DNA of 5,751 bases. Origin: Phyllobacteriaceae bacterium (GTDB lineage Bacteria; Pseudomonadota; Alphaproteobacteria; Rhizobiales; Ancalomicrobiaceae). The DNA lies in the NCBI GenBank assembly GCA_012517025.1, contig JAAYVT010000602.1:1-5751 (forward strand). Reading direction: 5' to 3'. The number at the start of each line of letters is the position of its first letter. Within the stretch, counting starts at the first letter, position 1. The translations under genes and the position numbers were made by a program. Below are positions 1 through 5,710 of the stretch, piece by piece. The notes below the pieces were generated by a model. It had not been told where the DNA came from. It did no database searches and was given only the letters and a program-made list of their open reading frames with translations.

Positions 1-737
1 GAGATCCGCCAAGCGGCGTTGAGCGAGGCGGTGGTCTGGTCGTAGCCGTCGCGCTCGGTGTTGCCGTTGTGCTCGTCGGCTGAGGAAAAGCCGTCGGTGT
101 GATAGCGCTGGATCGTCGCCGAGCCCTCGAAGGCGTCGGTCGCCGCCGACAGCGTGTAGGCGCCCGAGGCGGTGCCGTAGGAGCCGCCGCCGACCGTCAG
201 CGCGTGGTGGATGCCCTTCTCGGCCGCCGCGCGGGTGGTGATGTCGATGACGCCGGCGACGGCGGTGCCGCCGTAGAGCGCCGACTGCGAGCCGCGCAGG
301 ATCTCGATGCGCTCGACGTCGCCGAGCGTCAGGTGCTCGAGCGCGGCCTGCGAGCGGGTGCCGGTCGGATCGGAGACGTCGATGCCGTCGATGCGGACGA
401 GGACGTAGGAGGCGCCCATGCCGCGCATGTCGACGGTGAGGGTGGAACCCGGCCCGCCGGGCTGCGAGAAGCCGAGCCCGGGGAGGCGCGTCAGATAGTC
501 CTGGACCAGCACGGCGCCGCTCTTCTCGATCTCGGAGCGGGTGACGACCGTCACCGACGAGCCGATCGCGGCCTCCTCGGTCGGGGTGCGGTTGGCGGAG
601 ACGACCACCACGCCGAGATCGCTGCCGGCGTCGTCGGCGAGCGCGACGCAAGGGGTGGCGAGAAGGGCGGCGGCGAGCGCGGCGGAGGTTCGCGCGGTGG
701 GCGAGGTGGGACGGGCGGAGCGGCGGGACGTCGACAT
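1..737 (-). CDS. btuB: BtuB-like TonB-dependent outer-membrane receptor, N-terminal part (cut by window edge)
   Basis: Likely imports cobalamin across the outer membrane using TonB energy. The 245 codons visible cover a signal peptide (Arg-rich start, hydrophobic core about residues 19-34, probable cleavage after VALA at 34), a TonB-box-like stretch DLGVVVVSANRT (40-51), and a plug domain with VTVVTRSEI (62-70), LTRLPGL (82-88), MRGMGASYVLVRIDG (104-118) and VERIEILRGSQSALYGG (141-157). This order and spacing match E. coli BtuB closely (DTLVVTANR, RRLPGV, IRGTNASHVLVLIDG, EYIRGPRSAVYG). The barrel begins near residue 175 and runs off the edge in an open frame. The start ATG (737-735) has GGAGAG at 749-744, six bases upstream. 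The cobalamin riboswitch in its leader supports a B12 substrate; a cobinamide or other corrinoid receptor remains possible. Confidence 0.88.
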   Translation of the reverse strand, partial: MSTSRRSARPTSPTARTSAALAAALLATPCVALADDAGSDLGVVVVSANRTPTEEAAIGSSVTVVTRSEIEKSGAVLVQDYLTRLPGLGFSQPGGPGSTLTVDMRGMGASYVLVRIDGIDVSDPTGTRSQAALEHLTLGDVERIEILRGSQSALYGGTAVAGVIDITTRAAAEKGIHHALTVGGGSYGTASGAYTLSAATDAFEGSATIQRYHTDGFSSADEHNGNTERDGYDQTTASLNAAWRI

Positions 738-910
738 GAGGCTCTCTCCACGAGGCGCGCCGGTCGGGCGCGACGTTGCGTGCGGCGAGGCGCCGAGCGC
801 ATCGCCGGGGTGTCGTCATGCCGTCGGACATGGGGGTGCAGAGGCCCGGAGGTCGTCCGGTCCCGCGTCGCGACGGCTCGTTCACGTCACTCGCGCGGAA
901 AGCCCGAGAC

Positions 911-929
911 CGAGCACCCCACGTGCTCG
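911..929 (-). terminator. Hairpin just behind the cobalamin aptamer; possible expression-platform element
   Basis: Perfect 7-bp inverted repeat CGAGCAC/GTGCTCG with a five-base loop, starting 14 bases after the aptamer's closing stem. Only a poor T tract follows (GGGCTTTCC), so an intrinsic terminator is doubtful. It may instead be a structural part of the switch. The roughly 170 bases from here to the btuB start contain no other element I can name, so whether the switch acts on transcription or on translation is not visible. Confidence 0.3.
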
Positions 930-942
930 ATTCTGGAGTGAC

Positions 943-1121
943 CGAAGCGGCAGGTCTCCTGGCTCACGGGTCGTCGCCGCGTCTCGCCTTCCCGACGAAA
1001 GATTCGTCAGTGGCACTCGAGACGGGCTCGCCGTTCACAGTTGCGGGGGCAGCCACGGCTTCGATCTCTCACGAGATCCCACCGTCGTTCCCTATTGTCC
1101 GTCTTGCGACGGACCGCTTCG
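943..1121 (-). ncRNA. Cobalamin (B12) riboswitch upstream of btuB
   Basis: Read on the minus strand, the conserved elements occur in the correct order: closing stem CGAAGCGG (1121-1114) pairing with CCGCTTCG (950-943); a 7-bp hairpin with a GCAA loop (1114-1097); AATAGGGAA (1096-1088); GCTGCCCCCGCAACTGTGA (1053-1035); GCCACTG (1014-1008); CGGGAAGG (994-987); and the B12 box AGCCAGGAGACCTGCC (964-949). This is the standard adenosylcobalamin-type aptamer (Rfam RF00174). It lies 205 bases before the btuB start, where high cobalamin is expected to lower btuB expression. Confidence 0.95.
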
Positions 1122-1129
1122 CGAACTCA

Positions 1130-1158
1130 TGGGTAGTCCGAAGTCCGGGGGGCGTCAA
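1130..1158 (-). promoter_or_regulatory. Probable sigma-70-type promoter for the riboswitch/btuB transcript
   Basis: TTGACG (1158-1153, five of six bases of the -35 consensus) is followed after 17 bases by a weak -10, TACCCA (1135-1130). Transcription would start near 1123, immediately before the aptamer's closing stem at 1121, which is where the RNA must begin. The -35 overlaps the stop codon of the small frame at 1155-1250. The weak -10 keeps confidence moderate; a strong -35 with a loose -10 is common in alphaproteobacteria. Confidence 0.45.
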
Positions 1159-1250
1159 TTTCTCCCTACGACGGTGATCAACCAGACCGCCGCGGCGGCG
1201 GTCACGAAGAAGGCGAAACGCAAAAGACCGGATCGGATGTGCCAAGACAT
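1155..1250 (-). CDS. Small single-pass membrane protein, 31 aa, directly behind eutJ (unrecognised)
   Basis: I do not recognise this protein. It is an ATG-to-TGA frame of 31 codons beginning MSWHIRSGLLRF. One hydrophobic segment rich in Ala, Val and Phe spans about residues 12-28, with Arg at 6 and 11 before it and GRN after it, so a single membrane helix with its N-terminus in the cytoplasm is likely. The start is supported by a consensus Shine-Dalgarno, GGAGG at 1263-1259, eight bases before the ATG. That site is formed by the last codons of eutJ (CGG AGG TGA), so translation would be coupled to eutJ. Its stop overlaps the presumed btuB -35 element. Chance cannot be excluded for so short a frame, but a consensus ribosome site, correct spacing and a membrane-like peptide together favour a real gene. 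Confidence 0.5.
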   Translation of the reverse strand: MSWHIRSGLLRFAFFVTAAAAVWLITVVGRN

Positions 1251-1255
1251 GATCG

Positions 1256-2080
1256 TCACCTCCGTGCGCGATGGGTGAGGGCGATGCCGAGCGGCGTCAC
1301 GAACATCGGATGCGGCGGCACTCGGACCGGAAGTCCGGTCGCCTCGGCGACCACCTCGCCGATGCCGCGCATGCCCGACGTGCCGCCGACCATGTGGATT
1401 TCGCCGACGCCGGACCCGACGAGATGCCGGGCGACGATCGAGCCGACCTTCTCCATCACCGGCCGGGTCAGAGAGAGCACCCGCTCGGCCTCGCGCGGAT
1501 CCTTCTTGATGGCCTCGGCTGTCTCGAAGGAGATCCCGAGCGCCCCGGCGAGCACCAGGGTGAACTGGGTGCCGCCGGTCGGCTCGTCGACGGTGCGCAC
1601 GACGCGGCCGTTCTCGACGATCGCGATCCCGGTGGTGCCGCCGCCGACGTCGACGACGGCGCCGTCGTCGATGCCGAGCAGGGCGTTGGCGGCGGTCGGC
1701 TCGTCGACGAAGTCGTCGCAGTCGAGCCCGGCGGCGATCAGCACGTTGCGCGTCGCCTTGACCTCCGCCAGCGGCACGCCGGGCGGATAGGAGGTGGCGG
1801 CGGAGGAGAGCGTCACGCCGAGATCGGCCTCGACCTCGCGCTTCATCCGTTTGACCAGTTCGATCGCGCCGATGAAGTCGACGACGAGACCGTCGCGGAC
1901 GATCTGGGCGAACTGCGCGCGTCCGGCGACCGGCATCCCGGTCTCGTCGACGGCGAGGAGCACGGTGTAGGCGGTTCCGAGATCGACCCCGACCCGCAGC
2001 GCCCCTTCGGCGCGACGCGGGCGCCCGCCGGTCGCGACACGGGCGGCTTCCGCGAGCAGGGAGTCGAGGGGCTCGGTCAT
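1256..2080 (-). CDS. eutJ: EutJ family Hsp70/actin-fold ATPase of the microcompartment locus
   Basis: 274 residues, close to E. coli EutJ (278). EutJ has an ATPase fold like the Hsp70 nucleotide-binding domain but no substrate-binding domain. Its presumed role is chaperone-like or enzyme reactivation in BMC loci, which is not firmly proven. Visible motifs: phosphate-1 loop GVDLGTAYT (31-39); VRDGLVVDF (61-69); AATSYPPG (94-101); DEPTAAN (126-132); phosphate-2 loop VVDVGGGTTGIAIV (142-155); DEPTGG (165-170); ending with adenosine-loop-like MVGGTSGMRG (230-239) and PHPMFVTPLGIA (256-267). The N-terminal extension of about 28 residues before the fold also exists in E. coli EutJ. The start ATG overlaps the ackA stop (ATGA, 2080-2077), with AGGAGGGG at 2096-2089 as ribosome site. 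It is the last large gene of the adh-ackA-eutJ set. Confidence 0.92.
   Translation of the reverse strand: MTEPLDSLLAEAARVATGGRPRRAEGALRVGVDLGTAYTVLLAVDETGMPVAGRAQFAQIVRDGLVVDFIGAIELVKRMKREVEADLGVTLSSAATSYPPGVPLAEVKATRNVLIAAGLDCDDFVDEPTAANALLGIDDGAVVDVGGGTTGIAIVENGRVVRTVDEPTGGTQFTLVLAGALGISFETAEAIKKDPREAERVLSLTRPVMEKVGSIVARHLVGSGVGEIHMVGGTSGMRGIGEVVAEATGLPVRVPPHPMFVTPLGIALTHRARR
1259..1263 (-). promoter_or_regulatory. Consensus ribosome binding site for the small membrane protein
   Basis: GGAGG, continuing as GGAGGTGA into the eutJ stop codon, with an eight-base spacer to the ATG at 1250. It is one of the best Shine-Dalgarno matches in the window and is the main reason to call the downstream 31-codon frame. 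Confidence 0.55.
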
Positions 2081-3285
2081 GCCGCCAGCCCCTCCTGTCC
2101 GGCGCGCATCAGCGCCGAAGTGTCGAGGGCGATCATCCGCTCCTCGTCGGTCGGTACCACCAGCGCCGCCACCGCGGCCCCGGCGCGGCCGATCGAGCGG
2201 GCGGCCGCGCTAGGCTCTTCGTTCGCCCGCTCGTCGAGAGCGAGGCCGAGATGGGAGAGACCGCGGCAGATCTCGGCCCGCACCCGGGCGCAGTTCTCGC
2301 CGATGCCGGCGGTGAAGACGACCGCGTCGACCCCGTCCATCACCGCCGCGTAGGCGCCGACGTATTTGCGCACCATCCGGCAGAACATGGCGAAGGCGAG
2401 CCGGCAACGCGGATTGCCCGCCTCCATGCCCTCGATCACGTCGCGCATGTCGTTGCCGACCCCGGCGATGCCGACGAGGCCGCTCTGCTTGTGGATCAGC
2501 CGGTCGATCGCGTCGAGGTCCATGCCGAGCGAGCGGGCGAGATGCAGGATCAGCACCGGATCGAAGTCGCCCGACCGCGTCCCCATCATCACCCCGCTGA
2601 CCGTGCCGAAGCCCAGACTGGGGTCGATCGAGCGGCCGTATTCGATCGCGTCGATGGTGCAGCCGTTGCCGAGGTGACAGACGATCAACTTCAACTCGTC
2701 GAGCGGCCGGCCGAGGAGGGTCGCCGCCTCGCCCGCCACCCAGCGGCACGAGGTGCCGTGGAAGCCGAAGCGGCGGATGCCGTTGCGGGCATAGAGCTCC
2801 CAGGGGAGGGGGTAGACGTAGGCTTCCGGCGGCATCGTCTGGTGGAAGGCGGTGTCGAACACGGCGGTGTGGGTGGCGTTCGGAAACACCGCCATCGCCT
2901 CGCGGATGCCGATGAGATTGGCCGGATTGTGCAGCGGCGCGAACGGCACCCAGGCCTCGATCTCGGCGATCACGCCCTCGTCGATCGTCACCGATTCGCA
3001 GAAGGCGTCGCCGCCGTGCACCACCCGATGACCGACGCCGTCGATGGCGGCGAGATCGAAGCCGGAGGCGGCGTGGCCGAGCATTTCGAGCAGCAGCGTC
3101 ACCGCGGCGGCGTGATCGGGAATGGCGAGGTCGCGGGTCTCGGCGAAGGCGCCGGCGCGATGCTCGATCCGGCCGCGGGTCTCGCCGATGCGCGAGACCA
3201 GGCCCTTGGCCAGCACCCGCTCGGCGCAGCCGTCGAACAGTTGATACTTGAGGCTGGAGCTGCCGCAGTTGAGGGTCAGGATCAT
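2077..3285 (-). CDS. ackA: Acetate/propionate kinase (AckA/PduW family)
   Basis: 402 residues, normal length. It interconverts acyl-phosphate plus ADP with carboxylate plus ATP; in a BMC pathway it recovers ATP from the acyl-phosphate made by a phosphotransacylase. Motifs: LNCGSSSLKY (5-14), GVGHRVVHGG (83-92), FDTAFHQTMP (143-152), RRFGFHGTS (171-179, His176), HLGNGCTI (204-211), MGTRSGDFDP (234-243, Arg237), FTAGIGEN (324-331), PTDEERMIA (378-386). The expected catalytic residues Asn6, Arg87, Asp144, His176 and Arg237 are present. The acidic residue usual in the MGF-to-GTR loop (MGFTPLEG or similar) is Ser230 here. The ATG (3285-3283) overlaps the adh stop, with AGGGAGAGG at 3298-3290 as ribosome site. 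The frame stays open far upstream of this ATG, but that stretch is antisense-like and overlaps adh, so the start is placed here. Acetate versus propionate preference cannot be read from the sequence. Confidence 0.93.
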   Translation of the reverse strand: MILTLNCGSSSLKYQLFDGCAERVLAKGLVSRIGETRGRIEHRAGAFAETRDLAIPDHAAAVTLLLEMLGHAASGFDLAAIDGVGHRVVHGGDAFCESVTIDEGVIAEIEAWVPFAPLHNPANLIGIREAMAVFPNATHTAVFDTAFHQTMPPEAYVYPLPWELYARNGIRRFGFHGTSCRWVAGEAATLLGRPLDELKLIVCHLGNGCTIDAIEYGRSIDPSLGFGTVSGVMMGTRSGDFDPVLILHLARSLGMDLDAIDRLIHKQSGLVGIAGVGNDMRDVIEGMEAGNPRCRLAFAMFCRMVRKYVGAYAAVMDGVDAVVFTAGIGENCARVRAEICRGLSHLGLALDERANEEPSAAARSIGRAGAAVAALVVPTDEERMIALDTSALMRAGQEGLAA

Positions 3286-4412
3286 GCCGCCTCTCCCTTC
3301 AGCGAGGCGAGCACGCGCCCGACGATGAACTGGATCTGCTTTTCCTCCTCGCCGATCGCCGAGACGGGCGACTTGCCGGCGTCGAGCACGATCTTCAGTG
3401 CCTGCTCGCGGGCGGCGTTCTTGAAGAGATCGTAGGCGTGCAGGATCTCGTCGAGCGCGAAGCGATGCGAGATCAGTCCGCGCGGATCGAGCCGGCCGGC
3501 CTCGATCATCCGGAGCAGCACCGGGATCGAATTGGTGTTCACCACGCCCATCTTGAGCGAGATGTTGCGCGTCCACAGGACGTGATTGTGGATCTCGGTG
3601 CTCTTGGAGAAGATGCCGACGTTGGCCATGCGGCCGCCGGCGCCGATGATCCGCTGGGCGAGCTCGAAGGTCGGGGTGCTGCCGATCGCCTCGATCACCA
3701 CGTCGGCGCCGCGCCCGCCGGTGATCTCCAGGATCTGCTTTTCCGCCGAGCCGTCGGTGTTGTCGATGGCGATGGTGGCGCCGAGCCGCAGCGCCGCTTC
3801 CAACCGATGCGCGTCGCGGTCGACCGCGACGATCTGCGACGGCCCGTAGAACTGCGCGGCGACGATGGTGGCGAGGCCGACCGGACCGGCGCCGATCACC
3901 ACCACCACGTCGCCGAGGCCGACGTCGGCCTTCTGCACGCCGACCTCGAGCCCGGTCGGCAGGATGTCGGCGAGCATCAGGGCGGCTTCTTCGTCCATGC
4001 CCTTCGGGATCTTGTGCAGGCTCGAGTCGGCGCAGGGGATGCAGGCGAATTCGGCCTGGACGCCGTCGCGGGTGTTGCCGATCTGCCAGCCGCCGCGATC
4101 GCAGGAGGAGAACAGGCCTTTGCGACAGGCCGGGCAGCGGCCGCAGCTGGTCGTGCAGGGGACGATGACGTGGTCGCCGACCGCGAAATCGGAGACGGCC
4201 GGGCCGACCTCGACGATCCGCGCGGTGGCTTCGTGGCCGAGGATGCGGCCGGGCTTCACCGTCGACACGCCGCCCTTGAGGATGGCGAGATCGGTGCCGC
4301 ACAGCGTCGTCTTGGAAATTTCGACGATCACGTCGGAGGCCTCGCCGAGGACGGGGCGCGGGCGCTCCTCCCACGTGATCTCGCCGGGACCATGATAGAC
4401 CAGAGCCTTCAC
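3282..4412 (-). CDS. Zinc-dependent, NAD-linked medium-chain alcohol dehydrogenase with a BMC-targeting-like C-terminal tail
   Basis: 376 residues from a GTG start. Catalytic zinc ligands are Cys38 (LCGTD), His60-Glu61 (GHEATARIVEVG) and probably Asp149 (ADILPTG). The structural zinc lobe is Cys90, 93, 96 and 104. The Rossmann motif is GAGPVG (174-179), with Asp198 ending the second strand, which favours NAD over NADP. The fold ends near residue 346 (ALKIVLDAG); a linker and an amphipathic helix-like tail follow (355-376, EEEKQIQFIVGRVLASLKGE), resembling encapsulation peptides. In a BMC it would reduce the aldehyde to alcohol and regenerate NAD+. Known eut loci use the unrelated iron-dependent EutG for this step. 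The frame stays open to 4541, but homology begins at MKALVYHGPGE and AGGAGG sits eight bases before the GTG, so the short start is preferred. The exact alcohol is unknown. Confidence 0.9.
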   Translation of the reverse strand: MKALVYHGPGEITWEERPRPVLGEASDVIVEISKTTLCGTDLAILKGGVSTVKPGRILGHEATARIVEVGPAVSDFAVGDHVIVPCTTSCGRCPACRKGLFSSCDRGGWQIGNTRDGVQAEFACIPCADSSLHKIPKGMDEEAALMLADILPTGLEVGVQKADVGLGDVVVVIGAGPVGLATIVAAQFYGPSQIVAVDRDAHRLEAALRLGATIAIDNTDGSAEKQILEITGGRGADVVIEAIGSTPTFELAQRIIGAGGRMANVGIFSKSTEIHNHVLWTRNISLKMGVVNTNSIPVLLRMIEAGRLDPRGLISHRFALDEILHAYDLFKNAAREQALKIVLDAGKSPVSAIGEEEKQIQFIVGRVLASLKGEAA

Positions 4413-4420
4413 CGCACTCT

Positions 4421-4426
4421 CCTCCT
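4421..4426 (-). promoter_or_regulatory. Ribosome binding site deciding the adh GTG start
   Basis: AGGAGG within GAGGAGGAG, eight bases before GTG at 4412-4410. It favours this start over ATG starts further upstream, whose extra residues are Arg-rich and not part of the dehydrogenase fold. Confidence 0.75.
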
Positions 4427-4738
4427 CGTACGCACCGCCGCCGCGACCGTCCGTCGACGGCGGCACGCGGGCCGATCGGGTTCGGTCGGAGACCGCGGCG
4501 CGAAGGACGACTTTTCCCGTCGCCGGTCTCGTCGATTTCACGACGACCGAAGCTCGAATACTTCAAAGTACTTCTCTGCAGCGCATCCATCGGCGCGCGG
4601 CCGGGGATCGCCACGACCCCGAGTGGAGCGTCGTGGACGCCCTCGTCGAGATCGAAACGGACGCTAATCGGCGGGAATGGGGGCGACAATCGCCGAAGTC
4701 CCGGTGTCTTTGCACTATTCGGCGCATCCCGTCGGGGT

Positions 4739-4767
4739 CGGACGCAACGTCCGGCGAAAAGTATAAA
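4739..4767 (+). promoter_or_regulatory. Candidate eutS promoter with an inverted repeat over the -35
   Basis: TATAAA at 4762-4767 is the best -10 candidate in the region. Seventeen bases upstream the -35 hexamer position is CGGACG (4739-4744), a poor match, and it is exactly the left arm of the perfect inverted repeat CGGACG-CAA-CGTCCG (4739-4753). A weak -35 covered by a palindrome would fit a regulator-dependent promoter (inference). Transcription would start near 4774, giving a leader of about 72 bases. Confidence 0.4.
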
Positions 4768-4778
4768 AACACGACCGC

Positions 4779-4844
4779 AAACCGGATTGGCGGCGGGAAG
4801 CCCGCCCCATAAGACGTCTACCAACGAAAAACCGGTTGGGCGGC
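4779..4844 (+). repeat. Imperfect 16-base direct repeat flanking a hairpin in the eutS leader
   Basis: AAACCGGATTGGCGGC (4779-4794) recurs as AAACCGGTTGGGCGGC (4829-4844), start to start 50 bases; the second copy ends one base before the eutS ATG. Between them lie the hairpin GGCGGG-AAG-CCCGCC (4792-4806) and the palindrome AGACGTCT (4812-4819). CCGCCC at 4802-4807 can pair either with GGCGGG of the first repeat or with GGGCGG (4838-4843) just before the start codon. No normal Shine-Dalgarno precedes eutS. This could be a regulator-binding direct repeat or an RNA structure controlling translation; GC-rich chance pairing is also possible. Confidence 0.4.
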
Positions 4845-4845
4845 C

Positions 4846-5208
4846 ATGACGAAGCACGCTTACAGTCATGAAGAAATAACCAACCGCGTCATCCAGGAAT
4901 ACGTTCCGGGGCGCCAGGTCACCATCGCGCACGTCATCGCCAATCCCGATCGCGATCTGTGCGAGCGGGTCGGCATCGACGGGTCGGAGGCGATCGGGAT
5001 CGTGACGGTGACGCCGGGCGAAACCGCCATCATCGCCGCCGACTTCGCCCTCAAGGCGTCGGCGGTGCGGATCGGGTTCGTCGACCGCTTCTCCGGCACG
5101 CTGGTCGTGTGCGGCGATCTGGTCGGGGTGGAGGTCGCCGTGGCGGCCGCCAACCGCGGTCTCGAGACGGTGCTCGGCTTCTTCCCGGCGCAGACGACGA
5201 GGAGCTGA
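4846..5208 (+). CDS. eutS: EutS/PduU-type microcompartment shell protein (circularly permuted BMC domain)
   Basis: 120 residues; E. coli EutS has 111 and Salmonella PduU 116. It forms hexameric shell tiles whose N-terminal strands make a small beta-barrel over the pore. Family markers are the barrel segment RVIQEYVPGRQVTIAHVIANP (14-34), EAIGIVTVTPGETAIIAADFALK (48-70) and IGFVDRFSGTLVVCGD (76-91). At the position of E. coli EutS Gly39, linked to the bent hexamer, this protein has Glu48, so a flat PduU-like hexamer is more likely (inference from an ungapped alignment by eye). The ATG has no good ribosome site: GGTTGGGCGGCC precedes it. No other in-frame start lies near the conserved RVIQEYVPG, and the 13-residue lead is similar to that of PduU. 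It is the first gene of the plus-strand operon, four bases before eutP. PduU and CutR proteins are the same family, so the symbol does not fix the pathway. Confidence 0.93.
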   Translation: MTKHAYSHEEITNRVIQEYVPGRQVTIAHVIANPDRDLCERVGIDGSEAIGIVTVTPGETAIIAADFALKASAVRIGFVDRFSGTLVVCGDLVGVEVAVAAANRGLETVLGFFPAQTTRS

Positions 5209-5212
5209 GACG

Positions 5213-5710
5213 ATGGCGGCGCACGATCACTTTCGCGATCGCTGCCTTCTGGTCGGCGCCGTCGGTGCCGGCAAGACCACGTTGATGCATGCGCTGAACG
5301 ACGATCCCGATCGGGCGCGCAAAACGCAGGTCGCGGAATACGTCGGTGCCTGCATCGACACCCCCGGTGAATACGCCGAGATCGTCGCCTTTCGCTCGCG
5401 GTTGGTGGCGCTCTCGAACGAGGCGCGGCTGCTCGTCGTGCTGCACGACGCGACGCGGGAACGCTCCTGCTTCCCGCCGGGCTTCGTGCGGATCTTCCCG
5501 TGCCCCGCGATCGGGCTCGTCACCAAGATCGATCTTCCCGGCGCCGACGTCGTCAGGGCCACCGCCCTGCTGCGCGAAGCCGGCGTCGAAGGCGAAATCC
5601 ATCCCGTCTCCGCGACCCTCGGAACGGGCATGGCGGCGTTGAGGCAGCGCCTGTCCTCTTGCCTCGCGGGTCGCAATGGAGAGAACGACAATGGCAACTG
5701 TTCCGGGTGA
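5213..5710 (+). CDS. eutP: EutP/PduV-family P-loop GTPase-like accessory protein
   Basis: 165 residues, a usual length. Walker A is GAVGAGKT (15-22). RARKTQ (34-39), the family hallmark before the switch region, is followed by DTPGEY (49-54, G3), TKID (104-107, G4) and a possible G5 SA (133-134). This matches EutP (GTVGAGKTT, ARKTQAVEF, IDTPGEY). Salmonella EutP and EutQ have been reported to have acetate kinase activity, and PduV is linked to BMC movement; which role applies here is open, and a true acetate kinase is encoded nearby. The ATG has AGGAG at 5200-5204, inside the end of eutS. The C-terminal tail (about 152-165) is polar and not conserved-looking; its last 20 bases overlap the next gene's start. 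Confidence 0.92.
   Translation: MAAHDHFRDRCLLVGAVGAGKTTLMHALNDDPDRARKTQVAEYVGACIDTPGEYAEIVAFRSRLVALSNEARLLVVLHDATRERSCFPPGFVRIFPCPAIGLVTKIDLPGADVVRATALLREAGVEGEIHPVSATLGTGMAALRQRLSSCLAGRNGENDNGNCSG

Larger units (their letters stand above)
4413..4845. promoter_or_regulatory. Divergent intergenic regulatory region between adh and eutS
   Basis: 433 bases with no convincing gene. It must hold the promoters of both BMC transcripts. I see a plus-strand TATAAA at 4762-4767 but no equally good minus-strand promoter. Short perfect inverted repeats are TACTT-CA-AAGTA (4559-4570), GGCGA-CAA-TCGCC (4682-4694) and CGGACG-CAA-CGTCCG (4739-4753). A palindrome CCGTCGACGG (4451-4460) overlaps a 7-bp GC stem (4437-4443 with 4458-4464) that would lie about ten bases before the adh ribosome site. 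No sigma-54 or FNR-type site was found by eye, and no regulator gene is in the window. Confidence 0.6.

Noticed and set aside
738..834. Leader peptide or earlier btuB start in the riboswitch leader (ATGs near 804-819 on the minus strand)
   Set aside because: The frame from these ATGs runs out of phase through btuB as Arg-rich shadow sequence. The ATG at 737 has the ribosome site and begins the signal peptide.
1185..1203. Perfect 8-bp GC hairpin on the minus strand behind eutJ as an operon terminator
   Set aside because: It is followed by TGGTTGATC rather than a T tract, and it lies in the alanine-rich middle of the 31-codon membrane frame, where GCC/GCG codons explain the symmetry.
99..1278. 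Long plus-strand open frames antisense to btuB and its leader
   Set aside because: Arg/Gly/Ala-rich products typical of GC-rich antisense shadows; they run across the riboswitch and opposite a well-supported btuB.
4698..4716. Possible sigma-54 promoter (GG...TTTGC) before eutS
   Set aside because: GG and GC are seven bases apart instead of the required ten, so the -24/-12 geometry fails.
4563..4772. 69-codon minus-strand frame in the divergent intergenic region
   Set aside because: The translation is Arg/Ser-rich with no recognisable motif, there is no convincing ribosome site, and it overlaps the eutS promoter elements.
3286..4932. Upstream extension of the acetate kinase frame to a product of about 950 residues
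   Set aside because: The stretch before the kinase ATG overlaps adh in another frame and is Arg/Pro/Gly-rich shadow sequence. The kinase fold starts exactly at MILTLNCGSS with its own ribosome site.
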